Positions 16,113 through 25,475 of a stretch of 64,000 bases of DNA are shown piece by piece. The position numbers and the translations under genes are program-made. The first letter of the stretch is position 1, and the number at the start of each line of letters is the position of its first letter. Origin of the DNA: 79-D21 sp964521575 (GTDB taxonomy: Bacteria; Synergistota; Synergistia; Synergistales; 79-D21); contig CAZFSR010000006.1 of assembly GCA_964521575.1 (NCBI GenBank), forward strand, positions 1-64,000, read 5' to 3'. The notes under the pieces were generated by a model. The model made no database searches. It had not been told where the DNA came from and saw only the letters and a list, made by a program, of their open reading frames with translations.

Positions 16113-16143
16113 CTATTAAACGGACGTAAAAGGGGTGATCCTT

Positions 16144-17202
16144 TTGGAAAAGGGAAAGAAGAGAGTCCTTGTCGCCCTGACCGGAGGAACGATTGCGAGC
16201 GCTTTCAAGGGGCAAAGCGCCTGGCCGGACGAAGCGGCTGTGAACCAGCTGCAACGAGCCATCTTGGAATTCTTTGGCGAAAAAGGAATCGAGCCGACCT
16301 TGTTCGAACCATGGGGAAAACCCGGGTATGACAGTTCCGACCTGGATCCGGGACATTGGATCCAACTTACCGAGGCTGTAGCAGAAGCTTTCCAGGGGGG
16401 GGCAAGCGGCGCTCTCGTGCTTCACGGCACGGACACGATGGCCTATACGGCGGCTTGGCTTAGCCTTTGCTTCGCAGGAACATCCCTTCCCGTCATCCTT
16501 ACCGGAAGTCAGTTCACACAGGATTTCACCCCTGAGGACGGATCGGTCAACCTTAGAGGGGCAGCCCAGGTCATTGCCTCCGGTTTCCCGGGCGTCTGGA
16601 TCTACTTCAATTGGAAACTGATCCCGGCCGTAAGGGCCCATAAAGCCAGGGCCGTCCATCCTGACGCTTACGTGGCGGAAAACGGATTTCCCGTTTATTT
16701 CAACCCGGCGTGGGGTCGAAGCGGTGAACAGGGGGTTGCCCAGGGGACTTCCGAAAGGAAGTGGACACCGTCAGAAGAATGCCGGATTGCGCTAGAGAAA
16801 GGGCCCTCTTCAGCGCGAGAGGCGTCAAGAAGGATACAGTGGGTCTTTTGCGCTCCGGGATCGACGCCCGTCATGACCGGAAGGGAAAAATACCTGGGTG
16901 TCATCGGCTTCGGCTCCGGGAATACTTCCCAGGCTTTTCTGCGGGAAATAAGGGAGATGTTCCAGGGGCGGGAAAAACCGCATATTCTCGCCTGTAGCCA
17001 GGCTGAAGGAGACGTGAAAAATCCCAACGCCTACCACGGCGTCGGGATCGGGTCGCTAGCCGAGGCCGGCTTTCCCGTATGGAACCAGATGGATTATCCC
17101 CTTGAATTCATCCATGCCCTGACCTGTTTTGCAGAAATTGTCTCACCGGGAAATCCAGCCCAAGTGCTGGAAAGGTACCTGAAACAGATTCGGAGAGAAT
17201 AA
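16144..17202 (+). CDS. L-asparaginase-family amidohydrolase
   Basis: Type I/II asparaginase fold, about 352 residues. The first catalytic Thr lies in LTGGTIAS and the second in LHGTDTMAYTAAW; ILTGSQ and NLRGAAQV are also typical. It hydrolyses asparagine (or a related amide) to aspartate and ammonia. No signal peptide, so cytoplasmic. The TTG at 16144 has AGGGG 8 bases upstream; a GTG at 16135 is possible but has its SD too close. It follows the mbh terminator and converges on polA, with only 3 bases between the stops. Confidence 0.88.
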   Translation: MEKGKKRVLVALTGGTIASAFKGQSAWPDEAAVNQLQRAILEFFGEKGIEPTLFEPWGKPGYDSSDLDPGHWIQLTEAVAEAFQGGASGALVLHGTDTMAYTAAWLSLCFAGTSLPVILTGSQFTQDFTPEDGSVNLRGAAQVIASGFPGVWIYFNWKLIPAVRAHKARAVHPDAYVAENGFPVYFNPAWGRSGEQGVAQGTSERKWTPSEECRIALEKGPSSAREASRRIQWVFCAPGSTPVMTGREKYLGVIGFGSGNTSQAFLREIREMFQGREKPHILACSQAEGDVKNPNAYHGVGIGSLAEAGFPVWNQMDYPLEFIHALTCFAEIVSPGNPAQVLERYLKQIRRE

Positions 17203-17205
17203 AGA

Positions 17206-19770
17206 TCAGATCGCTGCAAAAGAGTCTCCCATTTTGACTTCAACGGTTAAAGGAACGGAAAGTGAAACGGCGTTTTCCATCGAGTCCCTGAGGACCTTGC
17301 TGGCCTCCTCCAAATCGGATTCGCAACATTCGCAGACGAGAGAGTCATGAACCTGGAGGACAAGAGGATTCCGGCCGTCGGCAGATAAGCGGGTTTTAGA
17401 ATATGAGATCATCGCCAGCTTCGCGATGTCCGCGGCCGCGGACTGGATGGGGGTGTTCAAGGCGATTCGCCGGACTGCGTCAATCCCTCTTCCGTTGGCG
17501 GTGGAAATTTCCGACAAGGGGCGCACGCGCCCGAAAAGGCTTTGTGTATAACCCCTTTTGATGGCTTGTGAAACGGAGTCCTCAAGGTAATCCCTGACCG
17601 TGGGAAGCGCGGAGAAATAGCGGTCGATGATCGACTTGGCCTCGTTCCTGCCTAGGTTAAGACGCTGAGCGAGGCCATGGCTTGACATCCCGTACAGCAA
17701 GCCGAAATTGACCGCTTTAGCCGCACGACGTAGATCTGGAGTCACGAGCGAAGGATGGACGTTGAAGACCCAGGATGCCGTTTCCGTATGGATATCCCTG
17801 CCTGATTCGAATGCCCCCCGGAGTCTTGAGTCTCCACAGAGATGGGCTAGTACCCTCAACTCTATCTGGGAATAGTCCGCAGACAGGAATTTACAGCCCC
17901 TGCAACGCGGAACCAGGCATTTCCTGAACCGTCCAGCCCACTCACCGAACTGGGGAAGGTTCTGGACATTCGGGTCCTTGCTGCTCAGCCTGCCAGTGGC
18001 GGTTGAAAGAGGATCGAATGTCGAGTGGACGGCCCCCGTCGCTGGTTCGATAGCTTTCTGGAAGGTCTCTACGAAAGAAGAGAGGAGTTTAGAAATTTCC
18101 CGATGCTCGAGGATAAGAGTCGGTACCTGACCGTTCAGCGGATCGCTTGCCAAAGACTCCAGGACGGAAGAGTCTGTTGAAGGCCCCGACTTCTTTTCCT
18201 TCAATGCCTTCAGACCAAGCCGTCCAAAAAGGAGGGCGGCCACCTGCTGGGGCGAATTCAGGTTTATGGTTGTCCCTGCTTTTTCAAAGATCGACATGGC
18301 GATCTCTCCGGCCCTCTTCCGAAGGTCTTCTCCCAGTGCTTCGAGAGAATCCGATTCGACGCCGATCCCATGTCTTTCGATGTCACCGAGTACGGGAGAC
18401 AGAGGCATGTCGATGCTCCGTCCCAGACAGTCGAGACCGCGTTCCCTAACCGAATCGAGAAGGGGCCGGCCTTCCTGGAGGATCCGGAGCGACTTGCTTT
18501 CGAGGGAAAGGCCGTCGTCTTCGGAAGGAGCATTCTGCCTTTCAGGATGAAGGAGATAACGCCCGACAAGAATGTCGAAAATCTTTGCATAGTCTGTCGG
18601 TTTCCAGCCTGTCGCGGAGCAGAATTCTTTCAGGCCGGAAAGATAGAGATCCCCATTCTCAAGAATTTTCTCGATTTGCTGGGGCGTTAGTGACTTGACG
18701 GGTTCAAGGAAGGCGAAATCGCCCCTGGAGGAAGACAGGCATGCAGCGGAAATCCTGAAGGCTCTGGCCGGCAGTTTTTCCAGGGAATAGGAGAGGGCGA
18801 ACGGAGGGGCGGCCAACACCTCTTCGAGATTTGAAGCGGCGGATAGGGGAAGGCATTCCCCAAGGTCGAGGGAAGCCTGTCCGCCTACGAAGGTTCTTTC
18901 CGGTTCAGCAGTTTCAAGGTTTAACCGGCGGGCAAGCTGCTTGAAACCGAGTTTTCTCATCCAGGCGGCCAAAAGAGAGGTCTGTGGAGAAGAGGAAACG
19001 AGTTGATCGAGTTCGAAGGGCAGGTCTTCCTTAAGAGATACGAGCAATAGGTTTAAATCGAGTTGCTCCCGCCTGGATCGAATTTTTTCGGCCGTTTTCA
19101 GGGGAAGGTTATCCAGGTTTTGAAGGATGCTCTCCAAAGTCGGGTACTTTTGCACAATAGCCGAAGCCGTTTTTTCCCCGACCCCGGGAATCCCCGGGAT
19201 ATTGTCCACTGAATCTCCTGTCAGGGAAAGCCAGGTCTTGAAGAAAACGGGTTTAAAACCGAACTTTCGGATAAAAGACTCTTCGTCAAGTGTTTCAAAC
19301 TCGGAAATCCCTTTAACGGGTTTTAAAATGGTTATGCCTGGTTTCAGCAACTGCAAGAAATCCTTGTCCGCGGTCAGGAGGACGACTTCCCATCCGGCTT
19401 GCCAGGCTTTCTCGGCTACCGTCGCCAGGAGGTCGTCAGCCTCGATGCCTTCCTGTTCAAGGACGGGGCAACCGATCAATTCAAGAAATTGCTTGACGAG
19501 AGGGAGTTGCGGCTTAAAGTTTTCGGGCGTCGGCTGTCTGGTTTCCTTATACTCTTTGAAAAGGGCCTTCCTGAACGACGGCTCGGAAGAATCGAAACAG
19601 ACGGCGACATTCTCCGGGGAGAGGTCGTTGAGGACTTTTATATACATATTGGCAAATCCCAGGACGGCGTTGGTTGGAGTCCCATCTGGGGCATTCATCG
19701 CCGGCAAGGCGTAAAAGGCCCGGAAGGCCAGTCCATGCCCGTCAATGAGGAGAAGCGTCTTCTTTGCCAA
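17206..19770 (-). CDS. polA: DNA polymerase I
   Basis: 854 residues. The N-terminal 5'-3' exonuclease (about 1-290) keeps its acidic metal ligands (LLIDGHGLAFRAFYALP, IEADDLLATVA, SLTGDSVDNIPGIPGVGEKTA). The middle domain (about 300-450) lacks the proofreading signature DTE and matches a vestigial 3'-5' exonuclease. The polymerase domain has motif A (SADYSQIELRVLAH), motif B (RRAAKAVNFGLLYG) and motif C (LQVHDSLVCE). It removes RNA primers and fills repair gaps. TTG start with AGGAAAGG upstream; divergent from gltX. Confidence 0.96.
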   Translation of the reverse strand: MAKKTLLLIDGHGLAFRAFYALPAMNAPDGTPTNAVLGFANMYIKVLNDLSPENVAVCFDSSEPSFRKALFKEYKETRQPTPENFKPQLPLVKQFLELIGCPVLEQEGIEADDLLATVAEKAWQAGWEVVLLTADKDFLQLLKPGITILKPVKGISEFETLDEESFIRKFGFKPVFFKTWLSLTGDSVDNIPGIPGVGEKTASAIVQKYPTLESILQNLDNLPLKTAEKIRSRREQLDLNLLLVSLKEDLPFELDQLVSSSPQTSLLAAWMRKLGFKQLARRLNLETAEPERTFVGGQASLDLGECLPLSAASNLEEVLAAPPFALSYSLEKLPARAFRISAACLSSSRGDFAFLEPVKSLTPQQIEKILENGDLYLSGLKEFCSATGWKPTDYAKIFDILVGRYLLHPERQNAPSEDDGLSLESKSLRILQEGRPLLDSVRERGLDCLGRSIDMPLSPVLGDIERHGIGVESDSLEALGEDLRKRAGEIAMSIFEKAGTTINLNSPQQVAALLFGRLGLKALKEKKSGPSTDSSVLESLASDPLNGQVPTLILEHREISKLLSSFVETFQKAIEPATGAVHSTFDPLSTATGRLSSKDPNVQNLPQFGEWAGRFRKCLVPRCRGCKFLSADYSQIELRVLAHLCGDSRLRGAFESGRDIHTETASWVFNVHPSLVTPDLRRAAKAVNFGLLYGMSSHGLAQRLNLGRNEAKSIIDRYFSALPTVRDYLEDSVSQAIKRGYTQSLFGRVRPLSEISTANGRGIDAVRRIALNTPIQSAAADIAKLAMISYSKTRLSADGRNPLVLQVHDSLVCECCESDLEEASKVLRDSMENAVSLSVPLTVEVKMGDSFAAI

Positions 19771-19846
19771 GGGGGCTCAACCCTTTCCTGGAGGAGTCCT
19801 GATGTATAATCTCACAGCAAGTATATGCCGAAGGGAGACGGTTTGG

Positions 19847-21160
19847 ATGGAAGGTCCGGTGCGAGTTCGTTTCGCCCCGAGCCCGACGGGAGCGTTACAT
19901 ATCGGGGGGGCCCATACTGCGCTTTTCAATTGGCTTTGGGCAAGGCACACTGGAGGGCGCTTCATCCTAAGGATAGAAGACACGGATCTCCAAAGATCGA
20001 CAAAGGAATTCGAGGAGACGATCCTTGCAGGAATGCGGTGGCTCGGCCTCGACTGGGACGAGGGACCTGACATCGGCGGGCCGTGCGGGAACTACCGGCA
20101 GTCCGAAAGGCAGTCCCTTTACCGCGAGTATGCCGAAAAGCTTCTGGAGCAGGGGCTGGCCTACCGAGAGGGCGATGCGGTCATTTACCGTGTTCCCCAG
20201 GGAGTCGAAATCACCTTTGAGGACGTCGTTTACGGCCGTGTTTCCGTCATGAGCGATACGCTAAAGGATATCGTCATGATGAAAAGCGATGGAATGCCAA
20301 CGTACAACTACGCGGTTGTCATCGATGACGCGACCATGGGAATCAATATGATCATCAGAGGCGAGGATCATATCTCGAATACGCCGAAACAACTTTTGCT
20401 TTATGATGCACTCGGTTTTGCCAGGCCCGGTTTTGGGCACCTTCCCATGATCCTTGGAACAGACAAGAAGAAATTGAGCAAGAGGCACGGTGCGACGAGC
20501 GTCTACGAGTACCGCGACCTGGGTTACCTCCCCGATGCCGTATTCAATTTTCTAGCCCTTCTAGGGTGGTGCCCCAGGGACGGCCGAGAGATCTTCAGCC
20601 GGGAAGAAGCGGTCAAGCTCTTCGAAATCAGCAGGGTTACGAAACGCGCGGCAGTGTTCGACATGGACAAGCTGAACTACATCAACCAGGAATACGTCAA
20701 GGCCCTTCCCAAGATGGAAAGGCTGGACGTGACGATGCCCTTCTGGAGAGACCTGTCCTTTCCGGTTGAACGGCACACACCGGAATACCTGGCGGAAGCG
20801 CTCGCCCTCATGGAAGGACGAGGACAAACCTTACGAAAAATGGCGGAATTCAGCGATTATTTCCTTTCATTTGAACCTGTAAAGGCAAGATATGACGGTT
20901 CTGCGGTGGATGCGGAGAAAAAAACTGCGCTTCGCCGTTTTTACAGTGAAATGCTCTCCATCGAACCCTGGAAGGCGGAGGAAATGGAATCCCTGGCAAG
21001 GACATGGGGGGTTGCAGAAGGGATTGCCCTGAAGGAGATCGCGATGCCGCTCAGGTTTATGCTGACGGGCGGGAAGGTTAGTCCGGGTATTTTCCATGTG
21101 GCAGAGTTGATGGGCAAGGATGAGGTCCGAGCCAGGCTTTCCCATTACGGGATGGCGTGA
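19847..21160 (+). CDS. gltX: Glutamyl-tRNA synthetase
   Basis: Class I synthetase of 437 residues. The ATP-binding HIGH motif appears as PTGALHIGGAHTALFNW near the N-terminus, and KMSKS appears as KKLSKRHG. LRIEDTDLQRS is a family stretch. The ATG at 19847 has GGGAG at good spacing; an open frame starting at 19745 would cover the polA promoter region and is rejected. Slightly short at the C-terminal anticodon domain compared with the E. coli enzyme. Whether it also charges tRNA-Gln cannot be told here. TATAAT at 19805-19810 is a likely -10. Confidence 0.95.
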   Translation: MEGPVRVRFAPSPTGALHIGGAHTALFNWLWARHTGGRFILRIEDTDLQRSTKEFEETILAGMRWLGLDWDEGPDIGGPCGNYRQSERQSLYREYAEKLLEQGLAYREGDAVIYRVPQGVEITFEDVVYGRVSVMSDTLKDIVMMKSDGMPTYNYAVVIDDATMGINMIIRGEDHISNTPKQLLLYDALGFARPGFGHLPMILGTDKKKLSKRHGATSVYEYRDLGYLPDAVFNFLALLGWCPRDGREIFSREEAVKLFEISRVTKRAAVFDMDKLNYINQEYVKALPKMERLDVTMPFWRDLSFPVERHTPEYLAEALALMEGRGQTLRKMAEFSDYFLSFEPVKARYDGSAVDAEKKTALRRFYSEMLSIEPWKAEEMESLARTWGVAEGIALKEIAMPLRFMLTGGKVSPGIFHVAELMGKDEVRARLSHYGMA

Positions 21161-21256
21161 GCGAAGAATCGTTTTGACAGGGAGCGGAATGCGAGATTAT
21201 GATATCCAGGCTGCCCTGATTTCAAGGCAGCCACCTACGAAGGGAGTCGAGCAGCC

Positions 21257-22273
21257 TTGCTGATGAACAAGTTGAGGACCCAGGTCAAATGGATCATGGC
21301 GGCGATCGTCGTTGTCTTTGTCCTCTCCATCTTCCTGATGTACGGTCCGGGCGGCGGGAGAGGAACCGGAAACAAGGATTATGCGGTTGCCGAGGTGGAT
21401 GGCAGAAAGATCATGCGAAGCCAGATTGAAGCGGGGCTCGCGGAAATGGCCGACCAGGCCCAAAACACCCAGGTTAAATCGGAAGACCTTCCTTTGTTGC
21501 GTCGAAATGTTCTCGACAGCATCATTATCGAGACCGGGCTGCAAAAGGAAGTGAAAAACAGGGACATCAAGGTGACGGACGAAGAGATCGAAAAAGTGGT
21601 GGCACAGATTGAAAGCCAGTTCCCGACAAAGGAAGCTTTCACTCAGTACATGCAACAATCCGGGATCGACGAGAAGAAGATGAAGCTTGACATCACCAAC
21701 CGCCTGGCCCAGCAGAAAGTCCTCGAAAGCATTTCTGCAGGCGTAATCGTGAGCGACGACGAAGTCGCGAAGTTTTATGATTCGACGAAAGACCTGTTCT
21801 TCCGTCGGCCGGCCGGCTATAACGTCAACTTTGCCAGTTTCGCTACGAAGGACCAGGCCGTGAAGGCACGTGCCAAACTTGCCTCTGTGGCCGATTGGGA
21901 CAAGGTCCTGGCAGAAGTCTCGCAGGATGTCAAGAATTCGACGCCATACGGAAAACCGACCTTTATCGCGGAAAAAGACATGTCAGGTCCGATGAACGTC
22001 TTGAAGGACCTCCCGCTTGGGAAGTTAAGTCCCGTTATTTCAGTGACGAGCGAAGATGTCCTCCTGGTTGTCAAGCGGACACGGAGCCCGGAGCGAATTC
22101 TTTCCCTTTCCGAGGTCAAGGATGAAATACACAAAATGCTGAAGGCTCAGAAGGAGCGCGAACTTCAGCAAAAATTCTTCCAGGAAATGAAGGCAAAGAC
22201 GCCGGTGAAAATCCTTGACGCCTCGATTTTCCCGGTGGAAAAAACACCTGAATCGGCTGATAAAACCCAGTAG
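21257..22273 (+). CDS. Membrane-anchored SurA/PpiD-like periplasmic foldase
   Basis: 338 residues. A single N-terminal membrane helix (about 10-29) is followed by a SurA-N/PpiD-type chaperone region (AVAEVDGRKIMRSQIEAGL, RRNVLDSIIIETGLQKEV, MKLDITNRLAQQKVLESI). A parvulin-like part (about 175-300) lacks a clear active-site core, so it may be a chaperone more than an isomerase. It probably sits in the inner membrane facing the periplasm and helps exported proteins such as FadL fold. The TTG at 21257 has AAGGGAG 10 bases upstream; ATG at 21263 is the alternative. Confidence 0.82.
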   Translation: MLMNKLRTQVKWIMAAIVVVFVLSIFLMYGPGGGRGTGNKDYAVAEVDGRKIMRSQIEAGLAEMADQAQNTQVKSEDLPLLRRNVLDSIIIETGLQKEVKNRDIKVTDEEIEKVVAQIESQFPTKEAFTQYMQQSGIDEKKMKLDITNRLAQQKVLESISAGVIVSDDEVAKFYDSTKDLFFRRPAGYNVNFASFATKDQAVKARAKLASVADWDKVLAEVSQDVKNSTPYGKPTFIAEKDMSGPMNVLKDLPLGKLSPVISVTSEDVLLVVKRTRSPERILSLSEVKDEIHKMLKAQKERELQQKFFQEMKAKTPVKILDASIFPVEKTPESADKTQ

Positions 22274-22311
22274 AAAGGCTTTCGATTGCTGAATATGCCG
22301 CGGTGGCGCTA

Positions 22312-22339
22312 TTGACACCTCGGCGAGGGCTGATAGAAT
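22312..22339 (+). promoter_or_regulatory. Promoter of the tRNA-Ser/tRNA-Arg pair
   Basis: TTGACA (22312-22317), 16-base spacer, TAGAAT (22334-22339), 13 bases before the first tRNA. Confidence 0.7.
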
Positions 22340-22352
22340 TATCCCTGCTTGA

Positions 22353-22448
22353 GGTGGGATGGCCGAGTCGGCTGAAGGCACTCGCCTGCTAAGCGAGTAG
22401 GGTGGCAATAAACCGCCCTCAAGGGTTCGAATCCCTTTCCCACCGCCA
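22353..22448 (+). tRNA. tRNA-Ser (anticodon GCT)
   Basis: Acceptor stem GGTGGGA/TCCCACC, long variable arm typical of class II tRNA-Ser, anticodon loop CTGCTAA giving GCT (reads AGC/AGU). 3' GCCA encoded. Confidence 0.95.
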
Positions 22449-22483
22449 TTCGATGACAAGGCGGAATATGCCAGGCTTGCGGT

Positions 22484-22560
22484 GCGCCGGTAGCTCAATT
22501 GGATAGAGCATCGGACTACGGATCCGAAGGTTACGGGTTCAAATCCTGTCCGGCGCGCCA
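22484..22560 (+). tRNA. tRNA-Arg (anticodon ACG)
   Basis: Acceptor stem GCGCCGG/CCGGCGC, anticodon loop CTACGGA giving ACG. A34 of this tRNA is the known substrate of TadA, whose gene lies at 28212-28730. 3' GCCA encoded. Co-transcribed with the preceding tRNA-Ser. Confidence 0.95.
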
Positions 22561-22570
22561 TCGAGTGAAA

Positions 22571-22605
22571 GAGCCCCATGGGTTAAAACCCATGGGGCTC
22601 TTTTT
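22571..22605 (+). terminator. Terminator after tRNA-Arg
   Basis: Hairpin GAGCCCCATGGGTT/AACCCATGGGGCTC followed by TTTTT. Confidence 0.85.
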
Positions 22606-22623
22606 ATTGAAATGCAAGATGTA

Positions 22624-22669
22624 TTGTTAACTATTCAAGCCTTACTATATAAAAAGTTTCGGCTATAAT
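22624..22669 (+). promoter_or_regulatory. Promoter region of fadL
   Basis: TTGTTA (22624-22629), 16-base spacer, TATATA (22646-22651). A second possible -10, TATAAT, lies at 22664-22669. Which one is used cannot be decided by eye. Confidence 0.45.
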
Positions 22670-22732
22670 GTTCAAAGTGTATTGAAAAGCACGACATGCA
22701 AGGCAAAAGTACGAAAAAGAGGAGGATGACCG

Positions 22733-23950
22733 TTGCGGAAGCTGATTCTTTTAGCGTTGGGGCTTTTTACGGTGATTTTTTCACATCGTGCGGATGCCGC
22801 AGGCTTCGGGATTTACGAGTGGAGCGCCCGGGGAAACGCACTTGGAGGGGCGATGGTGGCCCGGGCGGATGATCCTTCGGCGGTAGCCTTCAACCCTGCC
22901 GGGATGGTCCAGTTGGACGGGACGCAGGTGATGTTCGGTTTTACGGCGATCTCGCCAACGGCCGATCTCCTGAATGAGCTGGATCCCACACCGAAAGGGC
23001 GGGTTTCAAGCGTTGCTTCGACCTGGTTCCCGCCTCACCTCTACTACACGAGGCAACTCGACGGGAAAAACTGGTTCGGAGTAGGAGTGTTTACGCGATT
23101 TGGGCTGGGGACCAAGTTGGAACCGGATTGGTTTGGGCGCTATAACTCCTACAACGCGGAGATAACGAGCCTTTCTATCAATCCCAGCTGGGCCTGGAAG
23201 CTCAACGAGAGGTGGGCGGCCGGAATCGGCATCGAAGCCGTGTACTTCGGAATTGACCTGAGAAGGAAGATCTTCACCGGGCAGGGATTTGACCTCGACT
23301 CGAAACTGGAGGGTGACAGCATCGGTTGGGGATGGAACCTGGGGGTTCTGTACCGCCCCACGGAAAAGGTCCAGCTCGGCGTGACGTACCGCAGCCAGGT
23401 TGGTCAAAAGGTCGAAGGAAACTTTGATGCCACGCTGCCAGACGGGTCAAAATATCTTCGAAAAGGGGCTTCGGGAGAAATCACGCTGCCGGATCTCTTC
23501 ACGGCGGGAATCCTTTTCAAGCCGACGGAAAGGCTCAGCCTCGAGGCCGATGCCGTCCTGACAAGGTGGAGTTCTTACGATAAGCTGCAGATCGAATTCG
23601 ATGACGATACCAGCGTGACTTCGGCAAAGAACTGGAAGGATGTATGGCGGTATCAACTGGGTATCGAGTATGCCTTGAGCGAAAAAATGGATTTGCGGCT
23701 GGGTTACGTTATCGATCCTTCTCCCATCCCGGACGAAACGGTCGATTACATCGCGCCGACGAACGACCGGCGGCTCTATTCCATAGGACTCGGATACAAG
23801 AATGGGGATTGGGCTTATGACCTCTCCTACATCTACCTGAAGATTAAAGAGCGTGAGATTGCTGGACGACCTGCCGAAGGCGTGTTCCCCAGCCGCTCGG
23901 AAAACGGCGAAGCGCACCTTTTCGGAATTTCGCTATCCCGGAAATTTTAG
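22733..23950 (+). CDS. Outer-membrane FadL/OmpP1/TodX-family transporter
   Basis: 405 residues. A signal peptide (cleavage after ADA near residue 22) exposes AGFGIYEWSARGNALGGAMVA, the hatch-like N-terminus of FadL proteins; DPSAVAFNPAGM is also diagnostic. The rest alternates as beta-strands and ends in Phe, as expected for an outer-membrane barrel. FadL moves long-chain fatty acids or other hydrophobic molecules across the outer membrane. AGGAGGATG precedes the TTG start. The next gene encodes an acyl-CoA ligase, so uptake and activation are paired. Its presence shows that the cell has an outer membrane. Confidence 0.9.
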   Translation: MRKLILLALGLFTVIFSHRADAAGFGIYEWSARGNALGGAMVARADDPSAVAFNPAGMVQLDGTQVMFGFTAISPTADLLNELDPTPKGRVSSVASTWFPPHLYYTRQLDGKNWFGVGVFTRFGLGTKLEPDWFGRYNSYNAEITSLSINPSWAWKLNERWAAGIGIEAVYFGIDLRRKIFTGQGFDLDSKLEGDSIGWGWNLGVLYRPTEKVQLGVTYRSQVGQKVEGNFDATLPDGSKYLRKGASGEITLPDLFTAGILFKPTERLSLEADAVLTRWSSYDKLQIEFDDDTSVTSAKNWKDVWRYQLGIEYALSEKMDLRLGYVIDPSPIPDETVDYIAPTNDRRLYSIGLGYKNGDWAYDLSYIYLKIKEREIAGRPAEGVFPSRSENGEAHLFGISLSRKF

Positions 23951-23969
23951 GACCTAAAAGGAGGAACGC

Positions 23970-25475
23970 ATGTCAGAACGACTGGAAAGCAAAATCCTGG
24001 TTCGTCTTCAGGCAGAGTTGAAGGAACAAACGCTTTGGTGGAAGGGGGAGTGGTGGTCTGCAGGCCGTTTTCTGGCTCTTGTCGAGGCCTGCGAAAGAAA
24101 CCTTCGGGAAGGCGGTTTTGACGAAGGGCAACGGCTGGTTCTCCTGCTGCCGAACTGCCCACTAGTCCTGGCGCTTTCGATCGCAGCCTGGAGATTGAAA
24201 GGGGCCGTGGCTCCGCTCAACCTGCAATCCGGAACCGCTGCCATCGTTGAAAACCTGGGAGTCCTCGACCCTTGGGGGGTTGTTCTGCCTATAGGCATGG
24301 AAAACCTTGGCGAGGCCATTCGCGCCGCGGGTTATGGAACCCTGGCTTGTGAGCTTGCCGAACCTATCCCAAAGACGGCGGGAGCCAAGGGCAAAGCCGA
24401 CCTGCCGGAAACAGCGGTGGTTTTTTCCACTTCAGGGACGACCGGCACACCTAAAGCAGTGCTCATCACTCATGACAACTTGATCGATAATACGACGCGA
24501 GTGTTCGAATTTGTCGAGGAACTCCGGAAGGACGACATTTTCCTGAACGTTCTCCCGAATTTCCACACCCTTGGATACAGTGTTTCCGGCATTCTTCCGT
24601 TGACGACCGGTTTGAGGCAAGCGATCATCCCAGGGTTCATGCCTCCGCAGAGCGCTGTTGAGGCAATTCGTGAAGCCGGAGTCACCGTCATGGTTGCCGT
24701 TCCGACGATGGTGGCGATGACATTGGCAACTGCCGCCAAAGGCGCGGACATCGGCAAGACCCTCAGGGTCATCATTTGCGGAGGGGACCGCCTGAATCCA
24801 GCTTTCGACAAGAGAGCAAGGGAGACGATGAACCTCTCCATTCTTGAGGGCTACGGTCTTACTGAATGTTCCCCGGTTGTGACCGTGAATCCTTGCCTGG
24901 CGAAGAGAAAGCTGGGAACAGTCGGGCCCTTCCTACCCGGCTACGAATACAAGGTCATTGACAGGGAGGGGAATCCGGTCGAAGCAGGCAAGGATGGCGT
25001 TCTCTGGGTGAAGGGACCTTCGGTTACACCGGGATATTTCCGCAGCGCCGAGAAGACGGCGGAAAGGTTCCGCGACGGTTGGTTCAACACCGGTGATATC
25101 GTCCGTGTGGATGAGGACGGTTTCGTGACCATCCTTGACCGCGATACGGATATCCTGATTGTAGGGGGGTTCAACGTCTACCCGCAGGAAGTGGAGAGAG
25201 TTCTCCAGGAACATCCCGCGGTCCACATGGCGGCGGTCATCGGGATTCAGCATCCAGTCAGCGGAGAAATTCCCAAGGCCTTTGTCATCCTTAAAGAGAA
25301 CGAAGCCGTGACCCAAAGAGAGTTGATCCAATTTTGCAAGGAAAAACTGGCCCATTATAAGGTTCCGAGAAAAATCGATTTCGTCGACTCGTTTCCCCTT
25401 TCGCCGGCCGGAAAGGTCCTTAGGAGAAAGTTGCGTGAGATCGAAAAACAGGCATCTTCTGTCAACTTCGCGTGA
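23970..25475 (+). CDS. AMP-forming acyl-CoA synthetase (long-chain fatty acid CoA ligase-like)
   Basis: 501-residue ANL-superfamily enzyme. The phosphate-binding loop FSTSGTTGTPKAV is near residue 151, YGLTECSPVV near 294, GWFNTGDIVRVDEDGF near 370, and the C-terminal catalytic lysine region is SPAGKVLRRKLRE. It activates a carboxylic acid with ATP and CoA; the fadL gene 19 bases upstream points to a fatty acid or aromatic acid. SD AAAGGAGGAACGC. Its end overlaps the convergent ybaK-like gene by 14 bases. Confidence 0.9.
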   Translation: MSERLESKILVRLQAELKEQTLWWKGEWWSAGRFLALVEACERNLREGGFDEGQRLVLLLPNCPLVLALSIAAWRLKGAVAPLNLQSGTAAIVENLGVLDPWGVVLPIGMENLGEAIRAAGYGTLACELAEPIPKTAGAKGKADLPETAVVFSTSGTTGTPKAVLITHDNLIDNTTRVFEFVEELRKDDIFLNVLPNFHTLGYSVSGILPLTTGLRQAIIPGFMPPQSAVEAIREAGVTVMVAVPTMVAMTLATAAKGADIGKTLRVIICGGDRLNPAFDKRARETMNLSILEGYGLTECSPVVTVNPCLAKRKLGTVGPFLPGYEYKVIDREGNPVEAGKDGVLWVKGPSVTPGYFRSAEKTAERFRDGWFNTGDIVRVDEDGFVTILDRDTDILIVGGFNVYPQEVERVLQEHPAVHMAAVIGIQHPVSGEIPKAFVILKENEAVTQRELIQFCKEKLAHYKVPRKIDFVDSFPLSPAGKVLRRKLREIEKQASSVNFA

